Part shown: positions 36,324 through 45,182 of the stretch, one piece after another
Layout: each line of letters opens with the position of its first letter
Position numbering within the stretch: position 1 is the stretch's first letter
Origin: DALYLB01 sp964468345
Lineage (GTDB): Bacteria; Acidobacteriota; Blastocatellia; RBC074
Assembly (NCBI GenBank): GCA_964468345.1
Contig: CAYXVZ010000014.1
Location: 35,050-99,049, forward strand
Direction: 5' to 3'
Length of the DNA: 64,000 bases
Position numbers and translations under genes: made by a program
Notes under the pieces: generated by a model
Told to the model about the DNA's origin: nothing
The model's database searches: none
The model's input: only the letters and a program-made list of their open reading frames with translations

Positions 36324-36368
36324 AGGTGATCATCCACGCTGGAGCGGGGAGGGTCACCTCGATTTTTT
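36324..36368 (+). terminator. Intrinsic terminator or attenuator
   Basis: GAGGTGA (36324-36330) pairs with TCACCTC (36355-36361), with an inner TCCA/TGGA pairing; the stem is followed by GATTTTTTT. There is no plus-strand gene before it, so it ends a short leader or small RNA starting from the ECF-like site about 60 bp upstream. Confidence 0.6.
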
Positions 36369-36497
36369 TCTACTGACGTTTGATGTAGGAAAATGAGAGC
36401 CCCGCGCACGTGACCGGGACTACCAATGGACTACGCGCCCCGCCTTGCGAGCTTTCCGAGAACCGGGCGACGCAAGAAACAGACAATGCAGTTCTTT

Positions 36498-36526
36498 TTG
36501 TTTCGCGCCGGATTTGCTGCTATAGT
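36498..36526 (+). promoter_or_regulatory. Sigma-70-like promoter candidate for the pilNOP genes
   Basis: TTGTTT (36498-36503), 17-bp spacer, TATAGT (36521-36526), about 110 bp before the pilN-like ATG. Confidence 0.45.
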
Positions 36527-36634
36527 CTGGAATTGTTTGCCGCCCCTAGCCTGCGGCTCCTTGCGACGGTCCACAACGATCTCATTGGGACGATCTCGAG
36601 CAGAAGGTCAACGATATTTATACCGACGTACGAT

Positions 36635-37273
36635 ATGAAACCTCTTGTAAATTTATCGAGCACTCCATTCCGCAACCGGCGCCTGTTCTGGCTATTGATT
36701 CTGGCCTTATTTGTCATTCCTTCGTATTTCGGCATGGAAGCGATCGCCAACAAGACTCGCCTCGAACAACAGATTCTGGAATCCGAGCGTTCGCTCGCGA
36801 ATCTGGAAAAAACAATACGCAAGACGGACAAGACGCCCAAGTCCGCGGTATTGGCAATCTCTCCCGAACAGAACCTGCAGTTGCTGGCGGCCAAAGAGCT
36901 GCTGGCGCGGCGCGGTTTTTCATGGACGCAGCTGCTCAACGATATCGAGCGAAACCTGCCGCCCACGGTCCGCATCCTGCGCATCGGCATCGCGCAGCTT
37001 CAGCCGGATGAGCGAAAGGAAGCCGGCCTGGACGATAAAAACGCCGCGGTGCTCACGATGACCGCCATCGGCAAGGGCGAGAGCGAGGTCACGGGAATGA
37101 TCAATCGCTTTTTCGATTCGGGGCGCTTCAAGGTCTTTCCGCTTTCGAAAAAACCGGTCGAAGGCCTGGATGAAGTCGAATACGAATTGCGGGTCGAATA
37201 TTTTCCGACCCTCCCCGCGGGCCGCGCGGGCGAAACCAACCAGGTCGCGGTTATGGAGAAAAAGCAGCAATGA
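36635..37273 (+). CDS. PilN-like type IV pilus/type II secretion inner-membrane assembly protein
   Basis: 212 residues from the ATG at 36635 (MKPLVNLSSTPFRN). NLSSTPFRNRR is the short N-terminal cytoplasmic motif of PilN/GspL-type proteins, followed by one transmembrane helix (about residues 17-35) and a periplasmic coiled coil (NKTRLEQQILESERSLANLE) leading to a ferredoxin-like domain. PilN links the cytoplasmic PilM ring to PilO in the alignment complex. Its stop overlaps the start of the pilO-like gene (ATGA). PilM and the motors are not in this window, so the cluster is split from the rest of the machine. Confidence 0.82.
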   Translation: MKPLVNLSSTPFRNRRLFWLLILALFVIPSYFGMEAIANKTRLEQQILESERSLANLEKTIRKTDKTPKSAVLAISPEQNLQLLAAKELLARRGFSWTQLLNDIERNLPPTVRILRIGIAQLQPDERKEAGLDDKNAAVLTMTAIGKGESEVTGMINRFFDSGRFKVFPLSKKPVEGLDEVEYELRVEYFPTLPAGRAGETNQVAVMEKKQQ

Positions 37274-38010
37274 ACCTGCGTAAAGATCTCAATCTATCGA
37301 ATGTCTCGGGCGGGCTTGGCGCTCTTCGCAACCTGCGGCTCAACCCGGTGGAAATGGTCTTTCTGGCCGCGGCGCTTCTATATGCAGGCTTCGTGCTCTA
37401 CTTTTATTTCAGCGGCGTCCAGCCGCTCAGCACGCGCCTGGATGAATTGCAGACCCGCCAGCAGAAGCTGATCGCCGACAACGCCAAAAACCTGAAAGAC
37501 GAAAAGGCCCGCGCGGACCAGACCGCCAACGCCGAGAAGATTCTCGACAGCCTGCAGTCCTTTCAAGCCATGCTCAAACCGGATGAGCGCGGAATGACGC
37601 AGATTCTGAACGAAATCAACACGCTGAGCCAGACCCACAAGGTGCTGGCCGGCGACGCCAGCTATCGCACGACCGAAGCCGAAGCCACCACCGATGAAAA
37701 CGGCAATCCGCTTCCGCAGAAAAAACTCACGGAGAAAAAATTCAATCTCTATCCGACGCTCGGCATCGACACGACCATCGTCGGCGACTATCCCAACCTG
37801 CGACGCTTCCTGGCCGACCTCGAACGCAGCCGCCAGTTCGTGATCATCAATTCCCTGGCCTTTCAGGGCGGCGACGACAAACTGGCGCGAACGATGGCCA
37901 AGAGCGGCAAACAGATTCAACTGAGTTCGCCGGAGGCGATCCCGGTTTCCGTCAAGATCGAACTGGACACATATTTTCAGGCGCCCGCGAGCGCCTTCAA
38001 ACAGGATTGA
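37270..38010 (+). CDS. PilO-like assembly protein
   Basis: 246 residues. Short cytoplasmic N-terminus, one transmembrane helix (residues about 30-49, VFLAAALLYAGFVLYFYF), a long coiled coil (LDELQTRQQKLIADNAKNLK) and a C-terminal periplasmic domain with LRRFLADLERSRQFVIINSL, characteristic of PilO/GspM. It forms heterodimers with PilN. Translation is coupled to the pilN-like gene by a 4-bp overlap. Confidence 0.8.
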   Translation: MNLRKDLNLSNVSGGLGALRNLRLNPVEMVFLAAALLYAGFVLYFYFSGVQPLSTRLDELQTRQQKLIADNAKNLKDEKARADQTANAEKILDSLQSFQAMLKPDERGMTQILNEINTLSQTHKVLAGDASYRTTEAEATTDENGNPLPQKKLTEKKFNLYPTLGIDTTIVGDYPNLRRFLADLERSRQFVIINSLAFQGGDDKLARTMAKSGKQIQLSSPEAIPVSVKIELDTYFQAPASAFKQD

Positions 38011-38040
38011 TGTCGTGCTTCGGGAGTTGGAGACCTAACG

Positions 38041-38886
38041 ATGAGTCAAGATGAGAAAAAAGACCTAGCATCACAGGAGCTGCGCAAGAAAATTCTGGCG
38101 GGCGTCCTGTTCGCCGTGATGGGCGTCGTCTTCTACTATCAGTTCTTCTATACAAGCGGCACGCCGGCGCGGCCGCAGGGGGCCCAGGACACCGCGCGAA
38201 CCACGGCGACGCCCAAGCCGCAGCCCACGCCGCGGCCCGGCCAGGCGCCGGATCAGATCGTTTCCGAACCGCTTCAAATCGCGTTTAAACAGGAAGCCGC
38301 GGGCGCGGGCACCGGACGCAACATCTTCGTTTTCCCGACGCCGACGCCGGTCCCGCCACCGCCGCCCGAGAAACCGCAGCCGACGCCTCCGCCGCCGCCC
38401 GTGACGCTGTTTTCAGCCAATCCGGCGGGCGTGATTGCGAGAACGAGCGATTTCACGCTGACGGTTTTCGGCGAGAAGATCCCGGCGGACGGACAGGGAT
38501 ATGTCGACGGGCGCGAATATCCGACCACGATCGTCAATACCACGGAATTCAAGATGAAAGTGCCGGCCGATGCGATCCGGACCGCCGGCAATCTCGGCAT
38601 TCAGGTTCGCAGCAAATCGGATGCGAAGATGTATTCGAATCAGGTTTCGCTCAATGTCGCGGAACCGCCGAGCCCGCAATACCGATTTATCGGCCTGATC
38701 GTCAGCAAAAACGGCTCGCTGGCCGTGCTCAAATCGCAATCGGACGATGAAGTCGTCAATGTCGTCAAAGGACAAACCTTCGGCCGCCAGTGGCGGGTGA
38801 TCAGCATCACTCCCCAGAAAATCGAGGTCGAGGACACGAATATAAAAATCAAGCACACGATCAATTACACGGGCGAAAATGGGTAA
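38041..38886 (+). CDS. PilP/GspC-like protein with a central IPT/TIG domain
   Basis: 281 residues. One transmembrane helix (about 22-38), then a Pro/Thr-rich linker (residues about 52-120, with PTPTPVPPPPPEKPQPTPPP). Residues about 121-205 resemble an IPT/TIG immunoglobulin-like domain (LTVFGEKIPADGQGYVDG, TTEFKMKVPAD, YSNQVSLNV). The C-terminus (YRFIGLIVSKNGSLAVLKS, VKGQTFGRQWRVISI) is a PilP/GspC homology-region barrel. PilP normally connects PilNO to the PilQ secretin and has no TIG domain; the inserted domain may extend reach or bind the secretin. It is 30 bp downstream of the pilO-like gene. Confidence 0.72.
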   Translation: MSQDEKKDLASQELRKKILAGVLFAVMGVVFYYQFFYTSGTPARPQGAQDTARTTATPKPQPTPRPGQAPDQIVSEPLQIAFKQEAAGAGTGRNIFVFPTPTPVPPPPPEKPQPTPPPPPVTLFSANPAGVIARTSDFTLTVFGEKIPADGQGYVDGREYPTTIVNTTEFKMKVPADAIRTAGNLGIQVRSKSDAKMYSNQVSLNVAEPPSPQYRFIGLIVSKNGSLAVLKSQSDDEVVNVVKGQTFGRQWRVISITPQKIEVEDTNIKIKHTINYTGENG

Positions 38887-38937
38887 GCAGGCAATCGGAT
38901 CCTCAAAATCAGCTCGGGATCTCCTCACGAGGTAGCG

Positions 38938-39810
38938 ATGAAGAAGAAAGCGACGAAAAAGAACAACCAAGCCGGATACGCCCTGATCGGGATGATGAGC
39001 GTCATGATGTTTGCGCTGATCCTGACCACGGCTGCCGCACCGAAAATGAAGTTTGAGTCCCAGCGGGAAAAAGAAGAAGAGATGCTCTGGCGCGGCCAGC
39101 AGATCGCGACGGCGCTGCAGCGCTATCAGGCCGTGCGCGGCTCGTTTCCGACCGACCTGAAAGATCTGGTCAAGGGCATCGACCTCGGCACAAAGAAAAT
39201 GCGCTTCCTTCGACCTTCGGCGCTCTGCGATCCGATGACGCCCTGCACGCCGGGCGAATCGAACTGGCGGGCGATCAACCCGGGCGACCCGCTGGTCAAG
39301 GAACTCTTCGATGCCTATGTCGCGACGCGTGAAAAGGGGCAGATGGTTCTGCCGCCTCCGCCGGCCACGCTCGTGCAATACGCCGCGATGGGATCCAAGA
39401 AACTGCCCGGCGGCCTCGGCTCGAGCGTCGGCATCGATACCAATGATCAACAACCGCCCCAGGGCGGCGGCCTGGGCGGGCCGATCGGCGAAGGAGAACG
39501 GGACGCGGACGGCAAGCTCAAAGGACCGATCATCGGCGTCGTCAGCCGCAAGGACGGCCGCATGTTCCGCATCTATTACGGGCTCGAGGAATATGACAAG
39601 ACCCTCTTTTTCCCCGGCGTCAACGTGATGGTTTCCGGGTTCGTCAACCCGCTGATCCTCGGCGCGGCGCTCGCATCGCCTTCCGCCGGTCGGGATCCGC
39701 AATGTCCCGATGGCGGCGTCTTCATCGATGGAAAATGCTGGGGGAATCTGGTCGGCGGAAAATGCTCGCCGCCTAAGCGCGTCGATCCCGCCGATGGTCA
39801 GTGCAAATAA
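38938..39810 (+). CDS. Pseudopilin-like protein with long soluble domain
   Basis: 290 residues. A basic leader (MKKKATKKNNQAG) precedes the type III prepilin-like YALIGMMSVMMFALILTTA helix, but the Glu expected at mature position 5 is Gly, as in some minor pseudopilins (GspK-like). The next helix carries ESQREKEEEMLWRGQQIATALQRYQ, the GspG-like amphipathic region, then PTDLKDLVKG. The soluble part is Pro/Gly-rich with a few cysteines at the end (PQCPDGGVFIDGKCWG). It probably acts as a minor pilin of the same machine, 51 bp after the PilP-like gene, with a terminator right after it. Confidence 0.75.
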   Translation: MKKKATKKNNQAGYALIGMMSVMMFALILTTAAAPKMKFESQREKEEEMLWRGQQIATALQRYQAVRGSFPTDLKDLVKGIDLGTKKMRFLRPSALCDPMTPCTPGESNWRAINPGDPLVKELFDAYVATREKGQMVLPPPPATLVQYAAMGSKKLPGGLGSSVGIDTNDQQPPQGGGLGGPIGEGERDADGKLKGPIIGVVSRKDGRMFRIYYGLEEYDKTLFFPGVNVMVSGFVNPLILGAALASPSAGRDPQCPDGGVFIDGKCWGNLVGGKCSPPKRVDPADGQCK

Positions 39811-39848
39811 GGCGGAAGAAATAGTTAATCTTCGCACTGCATAAGATC

Positions 39849-39891
39849 AAAAAAAGCGTATGCGCGGCCCATGCCATTCATACGCTTTTTT
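39849..39891. terminator. Bidirectional terminator between convergent genes
   Basis: AAAAAAGCGTATG on the left and CATACGCTTTTTT on the right form a stem with a 16-nt loop and T runs on both strands, serving the pseudopilin-like gene and mpl. Confidence 0.88.
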
Positions 39892-39974
39892 CATGGATGC
39901 GTTCTTTTCGAAGCCCTTCAAGCCCGAGGGGAACCGAAAGTGGAAAAGCTGATGATCGCGCAACAGGCCATCGC

Positions 39975-41399
39975 CTACTTCTTTTCGATCACGGCCAGCA
40001 GTTTTTCGTGAATCCCCTCAAAACCGCCATTCGACATCACAACGACCACATCGCCCGAGCGCAGGTCGGGCGCCAGATGCTGGAGAATCGCATCCGCGCC
40101 TGCAATGGAAAAAGCCTGTTTGCCCTGGGAAGCGAGCGTCGCGATTACGTCATCCACGGAAAGCTGATCGTCCTGGGAAAGCCGGAAGGATTCGAAGATC
40201 GGCGCGATGATGACGTAATCGGCCGGCGCAAAGGCGGGCGGATAATCTTTCTGAAAAACCTTTTTGCGCGTCGTCCACGAGCGCGGCTCGAAAATCGCGA
40301 CGATGCGCCGATCGCGGTATTTCTGCTTCACGGCGCGCAGCGTTTCGCGAATCGCGGTCGGATGATGCGCGAAATCGTCGATCACCGTGATGCCGCCAAT
40401 CTCGCCGCGGACCTGCATCCGCCGCTTGACGCTCTTGAATGTCGCCAGCGCATCGGCCACCGCCTGCCGGTCGATGCCGAGCGCTTCGGCCATCGCGATC
40501 ACGCCGAGGCAGTTTCGGACGTTGAACATCCCGGCCAGCGGCGTGCGGAATTGCGCATACTCCCTGCCCTCGCAAATGACCTTGAACCTCGTCTCCTCGG
40601 GCAGAAAGTCGATTTCACGCGCGGTCCATTTCGCATCGGGATGTTCGATGCCGAAGGAATCGACTTTGCACCAGACGCCCTGCGGCGCGATCGGCTTGCT
40701 GATGATTTCGCGCACGACGGGCGAATCCCACCCCGCGACCAGCCGCCCTTCCGACGGAATCAGATTGACCAGCAGGCGAAAGGATTTCATCACCGCATCG
40801 AGGCTGGGATAAATATCCGCATGGTCATATTCGATGTTATTGAGAATGACGATATCGGGCAGGTAGTGCAGAAACTTCGGCCCCTTGTCGAAATAGGCCG
40901 TGTCGTATTCGTCGCCCTCGATCACAAAAAATTTCGAGTCCGTGACCTTGAAGCTCGCGCCGAAATTTTCGACGACGCCGCCGACCAGAAACGACGGATC
41001 GAGCCCGCCGCGCTCCATCACCCACGCCGCCAGCGAAGTCGTCGTCGTTTTGCCGTGCGTGCCCGCGACCACGGTCGAGTGCCTTCCGCGAATAAAACTC
41101 TCGCGAATGACCTCAGGCATCGAGCGGCACAGCAGCTTCCGGTTCAGGGCCGCCTCGATTTCCGGATTTCCCCGCGAAGTGGCATTTCCGATCACGACGC
41201 AATCCGGCGCGGGATCGAGATGCGAGGCGTCGAATCCCTCGAAGGTCTCGATCTCCAGGCGCTTCAGTTCGTCGCCCATCGGCGGATAGAACGCCTTGTC
41301 CGATCCAGTCACCCGATGTCCCTGGGCCTTCAACATCCCGGCAAGGGAACCCATCGCCGTTCCGGAGACGCCGATCAAATGATAATGTTTTTTCTCCAT
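39975..41399 (-). CDS. mpl: UDP-MurNAc:L-alanyl-gamma-D-glutamyl-meso-DAP ligase
   Basis: 474 residues, near the E. coli length (457). Mur-ligase architecture: N-terminal HLIGVSGTAMGSLA with GSDKAFYPPM, ATP-binding GTHGKTTTTS (near residue 114), Mg and substrate residues around EGDEYDTAYF, NIEYDHADIYPS, and the C-terminal domain DDFAHHPTAIRETL and FEPRSWTTRKKVFQ. The DEYDTAYFDKGPKFLHY segment is typical of Mpl rather than MurC. It re-attaches recycled tripeptide to UDP-MurNAc in the cytosol. This implies a meso-DAP peptidoglycan and recycling pathway. Confidence 0.95.
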   Translation of the reverse strand: MEKKHYHLIGVSGTAMGSLAGMLKAQGHRVTGSDKAFYPPMGDELKRLEIETFEGFDASHLDPAPDCVVIGNATSRGNPEIEAALNRKLLCRSMPEVIRESFIRGRHSTVVAGTHGKTTTTSLAAWVMERGGLDPSFLVGGVVENFGASFKVTDSKFFVIEGDEYDTAYFDKGPKFLHYLPDIVILNNIEYDHADIYPSLDAVMKSFRLLVNLIPSEGRLVAGWDSPVVREIISKPIAPQGVWCKVDSFGIEHPDAKWTAREIDFLPEETRFKVICEGREYAQFRTPLAGMFNVRNCLGVIAMAEALGIDRQAVADALATFKSVKRRMQVRGEIGGITVIDDFAHHPTAIRETLRAVKQKYRDRRIVAIFEPRSWTTRKKVFQKDYPPAFAPADYVIIAPIFESFRLSQDDQLSVDDVIATLASQGKQAFSIAGADAILQHLAPDLRSGDVVVVMSNGGFEGIHEKLLAVIEKK

Positions 41400-41610
41400 T
41401 AAATTACTACAGAAGTGCTTCGAGCATAGCGGATCTCAGGCGTTTCCCCCTCCCTGCCAGTCGCTCTATTCACCTGTATTCTTGGCCGGCTCCTGCGACC
41501 GGCAGCTCTGACCGATTTTAAATTCCGTGCCCGCCGATTATAGCGAAGCCGCGCCGCTTTTTGGTAGCCGTTTGATCTTGCCCGCCGTTTTGAGTACATT
41601 TCGATTGCCT

Positions 41611-42111
41611 ATGAAATTCGAGCGCAGACAATTTCTCTCTGCTTCCCTGCTCGCCGCGAGCGGCCTGTCCATCGTGCCTGCCGCATCCGGCGCGGCCGCT
41701 GAAACGGGCGAGGCTTCCGAAGCGCCGATTGTTACGTTGCGAGGACGCGTCGCCTGTCTCACGGAAGAGCTCGAAAAAAATTTCAGCGTTCTTCCGAACT
41801 GCGACAAGCAAGGCCATCTTTATGTGCTCAAAGCAACCGACGGAAGCTTTTATCCCTTTCTCCCCGTCGATACGGCCGCGGCCATCTGGATGGATGAACG
41901 CTATCGCAGCCGGGAACTGCAGATCGGCGCCCGCCTCTTCCCCGCCAACAAATTCATCGAGGTCATTCGCCTCCAATCCTGGCTGAACGGCAAGCTTCAC
42001 GATCTGTATTATTACTGCGACATCTGCGCCATCACCACTCACAAACCCGGCGCCTGTGAATGCTGCCAGGAGCCCGTCGAATTCCGCGAAACGCCCGCGG
42101 CCGCATCCTAA
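41611..42111 (+). CDS. Tat-exported cysteine-rich protein, function unknown
   Basis: 166 residues from the ATG at 41611. A twin-arginine signal (FERRQFLSASLLAASGL) with an Ala-rich cleavage region near residue 30, so the mature protein is exported folded, often meaning a bound cofactor or metal. Mature residues contain single cysteines (RVACLTEE, LPNCDKQ) and a C-terminal cluster YYCDICAITTHKPGACECCQ that could hold a metal. The middle (GHLYVLKATDGSFYPFLPVD, WMDERYRSRELQI) is a conserved-looking beta domain I do not recognise. It is divergent from mpl and precedes the SUF genes on the same strand, separated by a repeat. Confidence 0.7.
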   Translation: MKFERRQFLSASLLAASGLSIVPAASGAAAETGEASEAPIVTLRGRVACLTEELEKNFSVLPNCDKQGHLYVLKATDGSFYPFLPVDTAAAIWMDERYRSRELQIGARLFPANKFIEVIRLQSWLNGKLHDLYYYCDICAITTHKPGACECCQEPVEFRETPAAAS

Positions 42112-42115
42112 GCAG

Positions 42116-42179
42116 GAAAATCAAAATGCAAAAGTGCAGAATACCTCCTTCTGCCTTTTGATATTTGCCTTTTGATTTC
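42116..42179. repeat. Inverted repeat, ATCAAAAGGCAAAT family
   Basis: AAAATCAAAATGCAAAAGTG against TGCCTTTTGATATTTGCCTT then TTGATTT; a diverged relative of 15688-15766, located between the Tat protein gene and the SUF operon promoter. Confidence 0.8.
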
Positions 42180-42225
42180 AGCCCTGCAGGGCTCCTCTCT
42201 TTTGTGACAAAAAATCAATGCATTT

Positions 42226-42253
42226 TTATACCAGACAATCTTGTCAGGTATAA
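42226..42253 (+). promoter_or_regulatory. Rrf2/IscR-type operator 1 overlapping the rrf2 promoter
   Basis: TTATACCAGACAA, two bases, TTGTCAGGTATAA: 13-bp arms with one mismatch. Its right arm contains a -35 TTGTCA (42241-42246), with TACGAT as -10 (42264-42269) after a 17-bp spacer. Layout and sequence resemble type 1 IscR sites. Bound regulator would block the promoter of its own gene. Confidence 0.75.
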
Positions 42254-42269
42254 GGCGGCATGCTACGAT
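42241..42269 (+). promoter_or_regulatory. Promoter of the rrf2-suf operon
   Basis: -35 TTGTCA, 17-bp spacer, -10 TACGAT, 32 bp upstream of the rrf2 ATG. The -35 is inside the palindrome listed at 42226-42253. Confidence 0.6.
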
Positions 42270-42300
42270 CGGCTTTCACGTTGACGAATTCAAAGCCTTT

Positions 42301-42792
42301 ATGAAGATTACCGCACAGGAAGAATATGGCCTGCGCTGCATTCTGCAGCTTGCCCGCGAAGAGCAGAACGGCGTTTCGGGAAGCACGATGATGGTCCGCG
42401 ATATTGCGGAGCGCGAAGGACTTTCCGTCGCGTATGTGGAAAAGATCCTCTGGACGCTGAGCCGCAGCGGGATCGTCGAAAGCGTGCGCGGCCCGAAAGG
42501 CGGCTATCGGCTGACGCGCCCCTGTAACCAGATCTCCCTGGGTGAAGTGATGCGCGTCCTGGGAGGCATTCCCTCGGAAGAGGAAATCTGCTCGCAATTC
42601 AAGGGAAACCAGGACGCCTGCGTCCATCACCAGGGCTGCGACTTAAAGCCGGTCTGGGCGAGCATCACGGATTTCGTCAATAGCGTTTTCGACAAAGTGC
42701 CGATTTCGACGCTGCTCAACGGCTCGCTCGATGTGCGCTTTGTCCAGATCAGCAGCCGCAGCGCGGGTGCGCCGGCCGTCGTGAAAAGTTGA
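42301..42792 (+). CDS. Rrf2-family iron-sulfur cluster regulator (IscR/SufR-like)
   Basis: 163 residues from the ATG at 42301 (MKITAQEEYGLRCILQLA). Winged-helix Rrf2 domain with DIAEREGLSVAYVEKILWTL as recognition helix and GPKGGYRLTRP as wing. Three cysteines in EEIC, DAC and QGC (spacing C-x9-C-x5-C) are placed like the cluster ligands of IscR-type proteins. It should bind a Fe-S cluster and repress suf when clusters are sufficient. It is the first gene of the suf operon, with an operator over its own promoter and a second between it and sufB. Confidence 0.9.
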   Translation: MKITAQEEYGLRCILQLAREEQNGVSGSTMMVRDIAEREGLSVAYVEKILWTLSRSGIVESVRGPKGGYRLTRPCNQISLGEVMRVLGGIPSEEEICSQFKGNQDACVHHQGCDLKPVWASITDFVNSVFDKVPISTLLNGSLDVRFVQISSRSAGAPAVVKS

Positions 42793-42804
42793 CTTTTTTT
42801 CCAC

Positions 42805-42832
42805 TTAAACCTGACATTTTAGTCAAGTTTGC
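42805..42832 (+). promoter_or_regulatory. Rrf2/IscR-type operator 2 in front of sufB
   Basis: TTAAACCTGACATTTTAGTC then AAGTTTGC aligns without gaps to operator 1 (TTAnACCnGAC, six bases, GTCAnGTnT). It lies in the 74-bp rrf2-sufB spacer. A second level of control of sufBCDSU, or a separate sufB promoter, is implied. Confidence 0.6.
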
Positions 42833-42866
42833 AATTTATTCTGAGCATTGATTGAGGAACGCAAAT

Positions 42867-44300
<1,434 letters not shown>

Positions 44301-44306
44301 TGATTT

Positions 44307-44345
44307 ATAGGTCCTACACGTCCTATAGAACCTATAAGACCTATG
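44307..44345. repeat. TAGGACGCATAGGAC-family repeat between sufB and sufC
   Basis: TATAGGTCCTACACGTCCTA then TAGAACCTATAAGACCTATG. It is a relative of 4522-4564 and sits in the 53-bp space between the sufB stop and the sufC ATG, where it opens a spurious N-terminal extension (MIYRSYTSYRTYKTY). Confidence 0.75.
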
Positions 44346-44353
44346 AGAAAACC

Positions 44354-45109
44354 ATGATAACCATTCGCAATCTGCAAGCCGCGATCGACGGCAAACAAAT
44401 CTTGAAGGGCCTCGACCTCGAGGTGAAAGCGGGCGAGATTCACGCCATTATGGGCCCGAACGGATCGGGCAAGAGCACGCTGGCCAAGGTTCTGGCCGGC
44501 CATCCGTCCTATGAAGTCACCGGCGGCGAAGTCATTTATCAGGGCCGCAATCTGCTCGAACTCGCCTCGGACGAGCGCGCCCGCGAGGGCGTTTTCCTCG
44601 CCTTTCAATATCCCATCGAAATTCCGGGCGTGAGCAACGCGAACTTCCTGCGCATGGCCTATAACGAAAAGGCCAAGCACGAAGGCCGCGAGGAACTCGA
44701 TCCGCTCGAATTCGACGACCTGCTGCAGGAAAAGTTGAAAATCGTCGAGATGGACAAGAGCTTCATCAATCGCTCCGTCAACGAAGGCTTTTCGGGCGGC
44801 GAAAAAAAGCGCAACGAAATCTTGCAGATGGCCGTGCTCGAACCGCGCCTGGCCGTGCTCGATGAAACCGATTCGGGCCTCGACATCGACGCGCTGCGCG
44901 TCGTCGCCAGCGGCGTCAACAAGCTGGCCAACAAGGACAACGCGATCATCCTCGTCACGCACTATCAGCGCCTGCTCGATTACATCGAACCGGATTTCGT
45001 CCACGTCCTGTACCAGGGACGCATCGTCAAATCGGGCGGCAAGGAACTGGCGCTGGAGTTGGAGAAGAAGGGGTACGACTGGATCAAAACGGCAACAGCC
45101 GCAGCATAA
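44354..45109 (+). CDS. sufC: Fe-S cluster assembly ATPase SufC
   Basis: 251 residues from the ATG at 44354. ABC ATPase with Walker A GPNGSGKST (near residue 34), the SufC-specific signature FSGGEKKRNEILQ, Walker B AVLDETDSGLD and the His of VTHYQR. It dimerises on SufB/SufD to drive cluster assembly in the cytosol. The frame is open 18 codons further upstream but those codons come from the repeat at 44307-44345. Confidence 0.97.
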   Translation: MITIRNLQAAIDGKQILKGLDLEVKAGEIHAIMGPNGSGKSTLAKVLAGHPSYEVTGGEVIYQGRNLLELASDERAREGVFLAFQYPIEIPGVSNANFLRMAYNEKAKHEGREELDPLEFDDLLQEKLKIVEMDKSFINRSVNEGFSGGEKKRNEILQMAVLEPRLAVLDETDSGLDIDALRVVASGVNKLANKDNAIILVTHYQRLLDYIEPDFVHVLYQGRIVKSGGKELALELEKKGYDWIKTATAAA

Positions 45110-45111
45110 TA

Positions 45112-45135
45112 CAGGAGGCAGCGGCAGTCGGCGGT
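45112..45135. repeat. GGCAGTCGGCAG family, single short arm
   Basis: AGGAGGCAGCGGCAGTCGGC followed by GGTA, 2 bp after the sufC stop. No inverted partner in the 73-bp sufC-sufD spacer. Confidence 0.8.
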
Positions 45136-45182
45136 ATTCACGCGGCTGCGCAGAGTTGACTCGAATTCGTTTCTGAACACAG

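Larger units (their letters stand above)
36030..36634. other. 605-bp divergent regulatory region between recJ and the pilus genes
   Basis: No gene is convincing here. Reading along the plus strand it holds an ECF-like promoter (36273-36299), a hairpin with a T run (36324-36368) and a sigma-70-like promoter (36498-36526), each listed separately. The rest shows nothing I recognise. An open frame continues from 36410 into the pilN-like gene but has no protein similarity before 36635. Confidence 0.6.

Noticed and set aside
36395..36530. Cyclic-di-GMP (GEMM-I) riboswitch before the pilus genes
   Set aside because: GGGCGACGCAAG resembles one conserved element, but the other core pieces and their order are not found.
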